In this document: positions 50,801-64,000 of the stretch, piece by piece
Layout of the letters: each line of letters starts with the position of its first letter
Position numbering within the stretch: the first letter of the stretch is position 1
NCBI GenBank assembly: GCA_023079485.1
Contig: CM041085.1
Location: 95,181,115-95,245,114, forward strand
Source of the DNA: Archilochus colubris
Lineage: Eukaryota; Chordata; Aves; Apodiformes; Trochilidae
Reading direction: 5' to 3'
Length of the DNA: 64,000 bases
Notes under the pieces: model-generated
Told to the model about the DNA's origin: nothing
The model's database searches: none
The model's input: the letters and a program-made list of their open reading frames with translations, nothing else
Made by a program: the position numbers and the translations under genes

Positions 50801-51529
50801 CAATACACACTGCCCCCACTGCCCCCACACCTTTATGCTCCAGCTCTGCCAAAAGCAAACCAGAATTGGACTTAAGCAGAATTTACATTTAAATAACACT
50901 TGATTAATTAAAGTAGTGCTCAACAAGGAGAGAGGAAGGAAGTTGCTGATCAGTTAAGGAGGTTCTTTTAACTGTTTTTTCCAATAGTATGTTGAAACTT
51001 CGTTTTAGGATAGGATACTGCACTCCAATGTATTTTATCAGATCATACAATCAGAATCAATACTTGCTTTCAAAAGATAAGAAGGAGCATAGAACTACAG
51101 TAAGAACACAAAGGTTCAGCTTCTCTTAATTATCCATGGAAGCTCACACACATAACTGCTCCCAGTGCAGGAGACCTCTCATGGACCTGCCTGATTTTGA
51201 GTTTTCCTAATGGTTTAAATCATAATCTCTCTGCCTGCCTAGAACTTCATTATGACCTAAAAAGAGGATGGCAACGATGCCAAAAGTTGATTATCTTATT
51301 TATATTCCCTAAAATTATTATTAATCTCAGATTTTATGTCTCAAATTTTAATCAAGATTCAGCATTATCTTTAATTAGAGAAATATGGGAGAGACATACA
51401 TTATCCATCACTGCAGATGGTGGACTCATTTATCCACACAGACTGGGTATAAATTGCTAGAATTTTTGTTCACAAACTCTGCAATGATTGTTCACAAGTA
51501 CAAAGATCTGCAAAGCAGCAGGTGATAGG

Positions 51530-51622
51530 AAAAAAAAACCACAAACCAAAAAACCAAACCAAATCAAACAAAAACACCACCAAAAACACAAGCAAAGCAA
51601 AAAACCCCAAACCAAAAAACTG
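51530..51622. repeat. A/C-only (AAACC)n-like tract
   Basis: About 90 bases of AAACC, AAAACC and CACCACC units, almost without G or T on the plus strand. Confidence 0.85.
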
Positions 51623-52092
51623 AAAGAAAAACCCACCTTCATCTATAATGCACTAACAAGCTGCCAAGAAATCAGGCCTTGACCACTAAGAATTTCTAAA
51701 TGATACAGGAATTTACTTCATTCTGTAGCAGTCTGTGCTCTGGCTTCATTCATTAAAAACCTCCAACTTAATACTTTAATCCTGCAGTTTCTTTCTCTTG
51801 TAGTCAAGCCTGCAGTGACTGAAAGCACAGGTAACTCAACCAGAGGTGCAGAACTCTTGCCTAATGTCTGCATTATAACTGATTTAATTGCTCGTAACTT
51901 GATCTATTTCCTTAGGAATCAAGCAGCTCATGGTTTATTGTACCATTCTCCCAAAAAGCAGATAGATTAAGTCTTCCTCACTTCATCTGGAAATTTAGGG
52001 CTTTTTATAGGAAAAATTAGCAGGCTAGAGAAGGTTAGCTTACTTCTTCCTGTGGAAAGGAAAAGGAGGTTCAATGATTTCCAGTAGGTAAC

Positions 52093-52266
52093 TTAAAAAA
52101 AAGAAAAAAAAAAAAGAGAGAGAGAAAAAGAGAAAGAAAAGACAATTAGAGGGGCTAAAAACAGAGGGAGAGGGGAAAAAGAGGATGGCATGAGAAAAAA
52201 AGAGAAAGACAAATTAAAAAGCAGAAGAAAGAAAATGAAAAAAATAAAATGGGAGGAGAAAAAAGC
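52093..52266. repeat. Polypurine (A/G-rich) tract of about 170 bases
   Basis: The plus strand is mostly A and G, including GAGAGAGAG and GGGAGAGGGG stretches, with a small number of pyrimidine interruptions. Such mirror-like purine tracts can form triplex DNA. Confidence 0.85.
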
Positions 52267-53997
52267 ATCACCTTCAAAGCTCTCCACACGTAAGCTACTC
52301 ACTGAGGAACTCATTGAGATCTGGTGCTGTCAGCACACTAAGAGCACAACAACAAAGGGCAGGATGTAAGACTGCCAGGCATATCTATGTATTGTTTCCC
52401 ATTCCCCAGGACTTGGTGTCAGGACAGCTGTCATTCCGAGGACACTCATTCAATTCCCTCCTTGCTGCTGGAGTGACCTGCCAGGCCAGAGTCACTGCTG
52501 GGTCAGGCTGCTGTTCCCCACCCTCAGCAGCAGCAGAGCTTGCTCACTAATAGTAGCTCCCAGTGCTATTTATGAAATCCAGAAGCTCTTCTCACTTATT
52601 CCAAAACGAAGCCTAAAGGTACTGTCACATCTGAGTAACAAATGCCTATCACTCCTCCAACCTTTCAGCCACATAGGGGTTTTTTAAGTCTAGTACTGCT
52701 TCCTCTTCTAGTTACAGATGCCTAGACAACACAACACTCAACCAGGAATGGGGTTTGCTCCTAGGCACAGTCCCAGGATTGAGTTACTAATTTGCTTTGC
52801 CTTTGTCCCCACCCACAATGGGTACTTCTGTCCCCAGGCTGTAAGCACACGCTTGATGACACTGTTGTTTTTATAGACTTGAAAATTACTCATTAGGACA
52901 TGGGAGTTCCCAGGTATACGTGACTTCCTGGCTTGCAGTCTGGGAACAGAAGCAGATTTGCCTTTCCAGCAAACACTTCTCTGCCTTCACACTTCACAGG
53001 AAAACAAGTTAATACCACCTGCTCCTCAGTGTTTTCATATGAAAACTTTTGTGGTTTTTGAAGTCCAATACATGGACACAAGTGATGCATCAGACCTGAA
53101 AAGAGATGACAACACCCAAGAGATGACTCTACACCCAAATCAAGAGGACTTTGAAATCCAAATCCTTCGTGCAAAACCTACTGGTATCCGTGTTTCAGAA
53201 TTGAAAAACTAATCCTGTGATGTGGCACAAGTTTATGGGACTCAGCCACATCGTTTACCAGACTACGGACACATCTGAAGCTTAAACCTGGAGCCTGAAT
53301 ATCCTGAGAGATGCAGGAGCAAAGCGTTCAGTGAAGGAAGCAGGAGTATATACTTGAGATAGAATTTCATTGGCACTAAGCTTCCCCAATCTAGTTCAAA
53401 GCACAGAGAAAAATGACAGAGTTAAGGAATTTATGTTCTAATGTGGTTAAAAAAATAGGCATTCAAGTTAGTGTTTGCCTGAATTTTATTCTACCGGAGT
53501 TTTTCTTACTCTCTTCCAGTGAAGGTCCCCAGTAAATTACAACAGATTCAAAACTGAGACTGCCCAGAACAAGCTTTTTGGTGAGCTAGTCCAGATTTAT
53601 CCTGGTTTAACCACCAGCAGAATTAGGCCATTCTGAAGAAAACATAAGAAAATTGGAAAATAGGAAGAGCTTGCATGGAGTAGCTAAGGAAGGAATGGAA
53701 ATGACACCAAGTCCAACTCCATGTAGTCTCTCTGTGAGATCTTAGAGTTTTCACACAGGTTGTATGATTTAATTTCAAACAAATGATGAGAAAATAAATA
53801 GGAGACACAGAATGTAATTAAAGTTGTGTTTGATTCTGCTTTTATTTACACTCTTGTAAATCTACTCCAGCCAAAAGTCTGACATGCGTGACATAAGACA
53901 GGGGAGTGTCCTGGGAAACACCTACATGTAACTTTTATAGATAAATAATGTAATTTAAGTACTGAAGAGGAAAAGTCAAACAAAAAGATCCATAAAA

Positions 53998-54065
53998 CCT
54001 CCCAACCAACCAAAAACAACAAACAAACAAAACCAATAAACAAACAAAAAACCCCAAACAAACAA
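53998..54065. repeat. A/C-only (AAAC)n/(CCAA)n tract
   Basis: Units of CCAACCAACC and AAACAAACAAAC dominate; G is absent and T nearly so on the plus strand. Confidence 0.85.
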
Positions 54066-57000
54066 TTAACTGGAGCTTCCACTAATCTGCATTGAGGAAA
54101 TGCTTTCACTGTAGGAAATTTCATCTTCCAAGTACCCAGGGCACTGTGAAATGAAACCACTCACTTTTGCTTAGAGTTAGAAATTCAATTTCCTAAACAT
54201 TTTACCTTTGTGAAGATCCATATAATTTTGCCTTTGCTCTAGAAGAACAAATATAATACTGGTTACTGACTGGATGGATGACAAAACAACACCAATTATC
54301 CAGAAATTCCTAAGGGGGAGCAAAAGCTTTTTGTATGTATTTATTTCATTACAGCAAAAGTTGGAGTACATAAAAAGCTTGACCTATATATCATTTAAAA
54401 ATGCAACTGTTAATACATCAGTTACACATATAATTCATCTCAATTATGAACAGTGTCTAAAGGATTTGCATTAGTTAAGCTGTTGTAAGTGGCAGCATTG
54501 ACATTGTTATTTCACAAAGTCATCCAAAGTTTATCCACCAAGACTTAAAGACAAAGCACAAGACTCCTGCAAGAAGTGGCTTATTAAACACTGCAGTTGT
54601 TTGAGATGTATTGTAGGTGCAAAATGCTAAGACTAACAGTGTGATTGATAAAACCTCAGGCTGTTTAAGAAATATTTGGAAAAAATTGGTCCTGGAGGCA
54701 TCACTGTCTCAAGTACCAACTCTGGCTGTCCCTCCCTGTTATTTGTTTGTTTCAACTGGATACAGTAGTTATTTTTTACTTCTAATTGTTTTCTTCCCTT
54801 CTATCCCTCTGCCTCACACTCCCATTTCTTCCCATTGAGTAATTTATGAAAGTTAGAGAGCCCCCAAAATCATCTGCTGATTCTTAATACTGATGGGTTC
54901 ATTCCAGCAGCTCTCAGCATCCAGTAGGCAAAACCAGATGAAAAGTGAGTGCCCAATTTTACTGAGTTTGTGTGTCAATCTCCTCTTTTAGTAGTACTAA
55001 TGTAAAGTCAGAATAGTTCCACTGATCTACTGAACGTGTGGAACTATTATGAACTTGCATTAAATTGCCTTAGAGTAGGAGCTGAGGCAGTAAATGTACT
55101 TAAATAAAAACATTTTGCTACAATAGTACTCAGGCTCATACTGGTAACAGCTACACAGAGATGTTCTGTTAAATCCAATGCAGGTCTGGTACACTGAATA
55201 ATGGCAGACAAAAAAATAAATTAATTAAATGCTTGTTACTCCAACTGCTAAACAGTACCACCATTTCCCCTTCTTGTGCTTTTTTGTGTTTCCCAGGAGA
55301 AGTGCTACTCAAAAACAAGCCCAAAGATACAATTCTGTCTAAATCCTCTCAGTTCATTCAAGTAGAAATCACTACATATCAGCCCTGACACAAAGCAAAT
55401 CACCCCTATTAAGCTTTGTGATAATGAATGGTAACAAATCTACAGAGCAGTCCATGGAATGGTGTAAAGCAGGAAAAGAAATAGGACACTGAAGAACAGC
55501 GATAATCATGAAACAGCACAGGAGAGTTACAACATTCATGTGAATAATTTATTCATTTATCACTTTATATTTTACCAGGTACTTATTTACAAAGAAATTT
55601 TTTTTGTGGACAGAATTTACATCAGCTGCAATTACTGCACAATTTTATTCATTAACAGGGTAAGATTAGCATCCTTCCCATGTTGTTTAACAGTGCCTGT
55701 TTTGATCAAAAAGGATTATTCTTTTGCCAATTATTCCTTTGACTTAGTTTCCAAGTGTAAACAGAATTTGTACAAATGCCTTTGCTGCAATTAAGATTTC
55801 TTTTTATGGAACCAGTTAATAGATGGAAATAGTAAAATTCCATCAGTTATTAGCACTTTCTAAGAAGGCCTGTTTCTTCATTGAAGCAGGGATTTTGATT
55901 CAGATGCAATGAAGGCTTTCAGTATTACCATGTCAGGCACTGCAATACCCCTTTACGAAGGCATCACCCCTGAGAAGAATCCAAACTCCCTGCTTGGCCT
56001 CCCAACACAGTGCATGGAGCCCCTCAACTCAGGGCAACCAAAACCACAGTGCCTGTCTCGAAAAGCTTTCACAAAAACTTGCCCAATTGCACCTACATGT
56101 ACTACATATATCCTGAATTACCTATTCAGGAGATGGAGCCTGGAATCTAGCCAGAACTCAAGGTGCAGCTAAGTGAGCTTTTGGAGGATCTGAATGAGGT
56201 TCATCCCTGAAAGAGAACTCCAGGAGGTGGTGCCAGCACTCCTTGTCATTTACATTTGACAACACACACACTGAAAGTAGGAGGCCTGAGTTCAGCCCTT
56301 ATGCAACTTATGGGAATTCAAGTCTGCATCATCTCGCAGATGACTCTGGAGAGTACTTGAGGGAGGAGGAAGGAGAAAAATCATCCTATCAAAAGTGGGA
56401 GAAGGGCACTGTGAGACTTATAGAGACAGCAGAGAGGACTATGTCTCTCCAGCTAGTCTCAGATCACCCAAAGAAGATGAAGGTTTGAATTCACCTACAT
56501 GGGTAATTTCTGAGTTTTTTAGGCAATTAAATGTAAAATAGAAAATGCCAAAAATATTTAGAGATTAGGGATTAGCTCCAAAATGTCCTTCAATCCATTG
56601 AAGGACTGAAGCCAATTCTTGCAGGCTGAGGACGTTCCCATGCAAACACAGTAGCCTTCAGGCTATCAGATAAAATAGCTCTGTCTTACAGGCAAAACAT
56701 ATGCAAACACAATTTGAGAGTGGCCTGGCCTTTTAATTGGCACCATAACACCATATTACAAAGCTGGCTTCTTGGTATCACATTATCTTGTTTCAAAGGG
56801 GTTTAAGCAGCAGCTAGGTAGATGTGTGACTGCTCAGAGGTGAGGAGTTCTGCATGGGTGGACGGGAACTGCTCATCACCTCAGCACATCAAATGGACAG
56901 TGGTTGCTCAGTTTAAGTTAAAACTGCAGAGTTCTGGGATGATTATATTGGTCTTCAATACCTGAAGTCTACCTAAATTCTGGTATTAATACCCAAATTT

Positions 57001-57954
57001 GGTGTGGGTTTTGTTTTTTTTTTTAAACACTGAAGATACAACTGGGGGAAAAAACAACTCACAGCAATCATGCCTCAGGCTTACCAGGGAGGAAACAGAG
57101 GCCACAGAATAGGAAATCTGGCTAGAAAAATGCCTCTGCTGTCAATCATCAGGCTGTAATTATGCAAAGGGTGTACAAAGGAAACAGAACTGACAGACAG
57201 CTACTAACGAAGACCAGACTGCCTTCACTTACATTGTGTAAACATGAACAGGGTAAGCACTTGATTCAACCTTTTCTAACAATAGGAGCTAACAAAAATA
57301 CAAACCACTGCAGGTTCGTAGAATGCTTATTATGGTAAAGTCTACGTCCAAGTATATTTCTTCATGGTGTAAAGCAACAAATACTGGACAAAACTATCTG
57401 TTCTTTCCTGCAAGTAATTTAGAAGCATTTAGAAGCACGTTTATGCATTGGCAGGAATGAAAATGCTTAATTAATAGGAATGCAAAAGCTGGCTTGATTA
57501 CTGACTATGCTGTAGTAAAAGAACTACACTACATAATAGTTTGAACTATAAAACTGTACTGTATTTTAAGATAAAGCAAACATTTTCTTGTGTGTTCCTG
57601 GTGACTATATTAATTCAAAATCTTGCTTAGCACTTATGTCTTCAGTCTAAGTATGCATGGATGTGCTTCACTACACAGCTTGGCATACCTTCTACAATTA
57701 ACATAAAAATGATGCTGAAGGCAAACACACTTCTTTCCTGCTCAAGCTACAGTACTGTAATTTAATTGAGAGTCAACATTTCCAAGGATTCTTCACTAAG
57801 AATTAAGTCCCTCACTCAGTGAAGAATATCAATTTCTTTGTGAATCACTAATGAATATGCCATCTGTGGTATTAAGATTCCACTGCACAAACCTCTACTG
57901 AGGCTAAGGTAAGCATCACACTCTGCAGGCCTACAGCTCCTACCTGAGTGATGC

Positions 57955-57960
57955 TTTATT
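57955..57960 (-). terminator. Candidate polyadenylation signal AATAAA for KBTBD11
   Basis: This is the first canonical AATAAA met on the minus strand below the KBTBD11 stop codon (plus strand tttatt). Cleavage would be expected 10-30 bases further down. Use of the site is not shown by sequence alone. Confidence 0.4.
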
Positions 57961-58085
57961 TAACTCACTAGGGAAGAGGTTTGCTTGGCAAAGAACTTTA
58001 AGGACAGGACCACTGTTTTCTACAGTGTGGCTAACCAGGTCAGCTGTGTTAAAACCTTGTGTGAGACAAATGGAGAAGAAGTAAC

Positions 58086-58129
58086 AAAAAAACCCCAACA
58101 AAACATAACAAAAAAAACCCCAAACAACA
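58086..58129. repeat. A/C-rich tract
   Basis: Runs of A interspersed with CCCC and CAACA, similar in composition to the tracts at 32.4, 51.5 and 54.0 kb; it lies within the probable 3'UTR. Confidence 0.75.
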
Positions 58130-59919
58130 TGAAAGCGAAGGAAAGAAGTATCTATAAACTTCACTATTCTCTTGTGAAGATAGTGTCTCTTACGACAGAG
58201 CCTGCTGCCTTCCTTTGGAACTAGCAATAACATGTAAGAATGCTAATGTTCTGTTTAACAGAAATATCTTAATAAAACACAAAAAGATCTGCTTTCTTTG
58301 ATGTAAAGTCTCTATGTCTTTCTAAAATATGAAACTATTCTTGAGCTTTGAGTATAAACAATTCCCTTCCACAGTCCATGTCAGGCTGAAATACCAATAG
58401 CAAAAATACTGGTTCTGTTTTTCAGTGATTTACTATAAAGCTGAAACATTCGCCTTGCCTATTCACTTTTTTTACTACAAAATGTATTTTTAAAAATGCA
58501 TGTGCCCTTTTCAGTGTAGCTTGTCCATATAGATGGTTTACACTTCTCTGGTTCTGAGTAACATAACAAAAAGTATGCTCCAACTTTCCACAGGCAGGAG
58601 GAAGCTCTGCATGGTTTTCTCTCATAAGGATGCTGCTCCAGAAACAGCACTCTTGTGTGGTTCAGAATCCCAGTGACACCATATGCTATAGGCATGTGCT
58701 GCAATTAACAAGGACTTCTTGATTACAGCAATCATTAGAGCCAAATAAGTAAAACAGCCTCTTAATCAAAAGATAAATAATGTCATGCTAGTGTACAATA
58801 TCACCAGCATGTGTAGAGCATTCTTATTTTCCATGTCCTCCTCTGATGGTCTTGCACTAAGCTGAAAAAGCCTTTTGCCACAGGATACTGAACTTACAAG
58901 TGAACCATTTAAGCTGTCTGCAGTCAGTTTCAAAGAATTTAAATCTGGTTATTTTTCATCGACCTGCAATTTATGAAAGAGCAACTGAACTACAAAATAT
59001 TTCCCCTAACTCTACGGTAGCATCATGTCGATTAGTTGCAATCTGAATGGCTTCCAGTTCTTTTTTGTTATAATTTAAAATCTCTGATAAAAAAGGAAAT
59101 TGGTGCATTTTTATACAGTAACCACTTTTTCAAATAAAGAACATATCAACGTTTTATATCTGCTATAACATGCCACATTTTTTAAAGGCAGCTTGCTTTT
59201 TTTTTTTTTCTCCTTCTTTTTTTTTCTCCTCCTTTTTGTATTCCTAATACAAATATGTGCCACACATTTGTGTTACAGAGAACCTGAAGTCTGGTATCTG
59301 TTAAATCATTTGGGGTTAAAATTCCCAGGACCACACAGTGCCATGTCTTCCTTAAACCATCAATTGCACCAAAAATGAAAGGCTGTGATGGAGATGATCT
59401 TCCAATACTTTTCTAACACTGGAAATGGTTGGTTTAACATAAAAACAAATGCAGATAAGCTACATTGCCAGCAGTGTTTATCCCTCGATATCCATCCCAG
59501 GGAGAAAGAAAAGAAATGGCAGAAAAGGCTCCAGCCCAGATTGCAACTATGTATAAATGTGCAACCAACACTAACAGTAATTGCCCATTGTGACACTGCT
59601 GTTAGGAATTTTTAGAAAACTAGGTGTAAAAAAGTTTTTCTCAGATTGGGAATTGGTACAAACATAATACAGAGATTATTCTTTATAGCAGCTTCTCCTC
59701 TCATGTGCTTGGCTTTTCACACAAAGCACAGAAAACAAGAGTTACAACTGTGTTACAACCAAGCGGCTCCAGTTCAGTATCTTGGGAGTACAGGAAAGCA
59801 GGAGTCCCTTCTCTCGACAGACACACCAGAGAGGGTCCCATCTGTAGGGAGCAATTTGTGGGTCCCCCACAGCTGCAGCTCCATTTACAGCTTGGGAGGC
59901 CAGAGCCAGGCTGGCCACC

Positions 59920-61782
<1,863 letters not shown>

Positions 61783-62035
61783 CTGCGGGGGAGACCGGAG
61801 AGAGTTCAGCTTAGCGCCGCCGGGACCGCTCCCCCTTCCCCGCTCCTGCCACTCGGAGCCGCCGTTCTCGGGCGGGGCTGCCCTGGTTCCCGGGGCTAAA
61901 CGCGGGTCTCTCCGCTCCTCTCCCTGGGGGATCCACCCCGCGGCTCTGCCACCGCCTCCCGCTGCCCAGGGCTAACTGCACTAGCTCACCTTGCCCCCGA
62001 AAACCTGACCTCTTTCTGGTGGGGGCATCGCCATG

Positions 62036-62100
62036 ATGCACCAATTCTGGTGCATTAGCAATGGTGCAATTTCTGCATCCTGAAAACCAATTCTGGTTTT
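62036..62100. promoter_or_regulatory. Two imperfect palindromes sharing the core ACCAATTCTGGT
   Basis: Palindrome one is 62036-62055 (ATGCACCAATTCTGGTGCAT) and palindrome two is 62083-62100 (AAAACCAATTCTGGTTTT). Both are symmetric except at the centre and share the 12-base core ACCAATTCTGGT, repeated with a 46-base offset. They lie at the upstream border of the KBTBD11 CpG island, beside the candidate first exon. A paired binding site for a dimeric factor is one reading; no known factor is assigned. Confidence 0.5.
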
Positions 62101-64000
62101 CCTGTTCTAGTGCAAAAATTTTAAGCATCTCGCCTTACAGCGACCTTTTCCTGAGAAGTGGTCCCTATGCTGTGCTGGGCAAGGGGAAAAAATGTCATTT
62201 AAAGGCAGATACGTGGAGTATTATGGTAATTTATTCACCTTGTGCAATTATATTAGTGGAAGGTCATGGTTGCAATCTATTCTGTATGAGTCAAGTTTTC
62301 CTTTATGTGACCTTCACGAAGGTTTCTTCATATAAGTGTTCCTCATAAGGGTTCCCCCTGTTTAAAAGAAAGTATAGAAAGTTGATTAGTTTTAAAATCA
62401 ATGTATTCTCAGTTCTCTCAGAAGTCTGAGATAATTAGATATGTTTCCTTAACAGGATAGCTATAGTATCTTAATTTGACCAGAAGAATGCTATTAGAGC
62501 TGTTTACAAAATATATCAAAGGATTATTTTTTTTTGTTGTTGCTACCACAAAAGTGATCTGACACGTATGTGACAGCACATGTAGCTGTAATGCATTAGT
62601 GAGATATAAATCAGACTTCACAAGGACTGGTTCATGTCTGAAGGATTTATGCTAATTTATGCTTCTGCTAATAAAAAAGTTGAAGCAAGCAAAAATCACA
62701 ATAGATAATTAGAACATGATGTTTCTTCTGGGAAAATGGCAGGCCACAGGGCACAGCTGTAAGTAGGTTAGATCCTGTCAGCACAGTCACCACCCAGTTG
62801 TATTTTCGTTCACAAATGTAGATTTTAGAATTTAACAACATGCTGTTTGTTTTTAAATTTCTCAGATTCAGTTTAAGTTTTGATGAATGACACATGAAAA
62901 TTCTCCAAATGTACTTAATTTCATGTAATAAGTATCTGCAGCTCTGACTCTATTTTCAAGGAGATTATTATTTTCCATTAAAGTCCCCACTGGAAGTTTT
63001 TTCATAGTCTTGAAGGAACATTCATTTCTATGTAAAATACCCCTTCCAGCTTCCTTTCAGCAGAGATTATTTAGAGATAGATAACAGAGATTACTCTATT
63101 AAATTGATATTATTAGGAAAATCTAACTTTTTGATGTTTGTTTTTAATGAAAGCCTTATTGGTCGGTGCCATTGTCTGGAAACTCCTGACACTGGGGACA
63201 TGAAACCTAGAAGCCCATACTTGAGCAAGCAAACTTCAATTAAATGATAATATCAGTCTTCTTTTATGGGCTTTTAATCCTGTGAAGGATTTCTACTGCA
63301 GTTGATCACAGTCAGTCAGACAATAAATAATACTGAGGTCTGGTTTGATATTTGAGCCTTTGAGGTCATAGCAAGGTGTCAACAGCGTTTGAAAACTCCT
63401 TACTAGAATGAGTACATTTCACAAATTTTGTATTTCTTATCTGGATGTTTACAAATCTGGCCCTTAGGAACTTTCTATGACATTTTATGAACATTGGGTA
63501 GGCTAGTGGCAAGTTTCCTGAGGTCCAGACCCAAACTCAGTAGGTTTGCTGCCTCATTTTTTGCAGCTTAAACTAGGCAAGGAGAAACACAATGGTCTGT
63601 GTGTACACTCTCTGGAGTGTGTCTGGGGTAGAGATACAATTCATTAATAACTTAAACTGGGCACCATCCCTGTCGATGTCACTTTGTTTTTCAGTGAATC
63701 TTCACTGAATTCACCATGTAACCATTTTTATTCTGATTTATTATGCTGTAGATACTCCTTCCAGAGTCCTGATGATGAGCTTTTTTTGAGAGCAGCTACT
63801 ATGACACTGTCGAAAAGGCAAAGATCATGCAGAGATGGTTAAGAAAAACACCTAGAATGCCAAGTTCTGATGTATTGTTATAGTAAGAAAAGTGTTACCA
63901 GTACATCATTTGTAACATAAGAAGGTAATTGAAACATTTTTTTGTCTCTACTGCATTCTCTTGGGCTGAGTGCACTGATATTAAACCCTTAACTTGCTAC
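62101..64000. other. Upstream flank of KBTBD11, no gene recognised
   Basis: AT-rich sequence from the island edge to the window end. No coding exon, CR1 copy or RNA gene was recognised. It could be an intron of KBTBD11 if transcription starts further upstream, or intergenic DNA towards the next gene. Confidence 0.45.

Larger units (their letters stand above)
44849..57934. other. Intergenic DNA, gene-poor
   Basis: About 13 kb with no recognised gene. It includes an AAAAC-type repeat (46200-46221), A/C-only tracts (51530-51622 and 53998-54065) and a polypurine tract (52093-52266). There is also a 186-codon open frame on the minus strand (50298-50858) with no recognisable domain. Confidence 0.45.
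57935..59919 (-). other. KBTBD11: Probable KBTBD11 3'UTR
   Basis: Downstream of the KBTBD11 stop codon there is no CR1 or other interspersed repeat for about 2 kb. The first clear AATAAA on the minus strand is at 57960-57955. This makes a 3'UTR of about 1.95 kb plausible, in keeping with long 3'UTRs in this gene family. It contains a pyrimidine-rich block (59198-59237, plus strand), which would be a purine-rich run in the mRNA, and an A/C tract at 58086-58129. The end point is an inference from the polyadenylation hexamer alone. Confidence 0.4.

Noticed and set aside
59360..59615. Open frames of 76-78 codons on both strands considered as an extra KBTBD11 exon
   Set aside because: They lie downstream of a complete Kelch-domain C-terminus and stop codon, with no domain, so they are better read as 3'UTR.

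Overview
The window is vertebrate nuclear DNA, almost certainly from a bird. Evidence: many 5'-truncated CR1 LINE copies ending in the typical avian ATTCTATG/ATTCTGTG-type tails, an avian LTR-like repeat, AT-rich non-coding DNA with simple repeats, and two recognisable conserved genes. No bacterial-type operon, CRISPR array, tRNA or rRNA was seen.

Two protein-coding genes are supported, both on the minus strand. On the left (about 3.5-16.3 kb) lie eight exons of the 5' part of MYOM2 (M-protein/myomesin-2). They run from an initiator ATG at 16315 through the alpha-helical head and first Ig domain into the second Ig domain. All splice phases are mutually consistent. The rest of the gene lies beyond position 1, and its first, non-coding exon was not found. 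On the right (59.9-61.7 kb) is a complete single-exon coding region for KBTBD11, a BTB-BACK-Kelch protein of 595 residues. It sits in a CpG island of about 2 kb and probably has a spliced 5'UTR. The order KBTBD11 then MYOM2 on one strand agrees with the human 8p23.3 neighbourhood (ARHGEF10-KBTBD11-MYOM2), as far as I recall it.

Between the genes (about 16.4-57.9 kb) I find no convincing protein-coding gene. The interval holds CR1 fragments (18.6-19.9, 23.1-23.4, 26.7-27.4, 34.6-34.8, a cluster at 38.0-39.3, and 44.8 kb), one LTR-like repeat at about 35.3-36.3 kb, and several A-rich, A/C-only and polypurine tracts. Further CR1 fragments lie inside MYOM2 introns (7.0, 13.8-14.6 and 15.6 kb).

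The two genes are neighbours rather than a functional system: MYOM2 is a sarcomeric M-band crosslinker, KBTBD11 a likely cullin-3 substrate adaptor. No undescribed multi-gene system was found. The points most worth a second look are the shortened MYOM2 head, the KBTBD11 uORF and spliced leader, the paired palindromes upstream of KBTBD11, and the LTR-like GC-rich island in the gene-poor middle.
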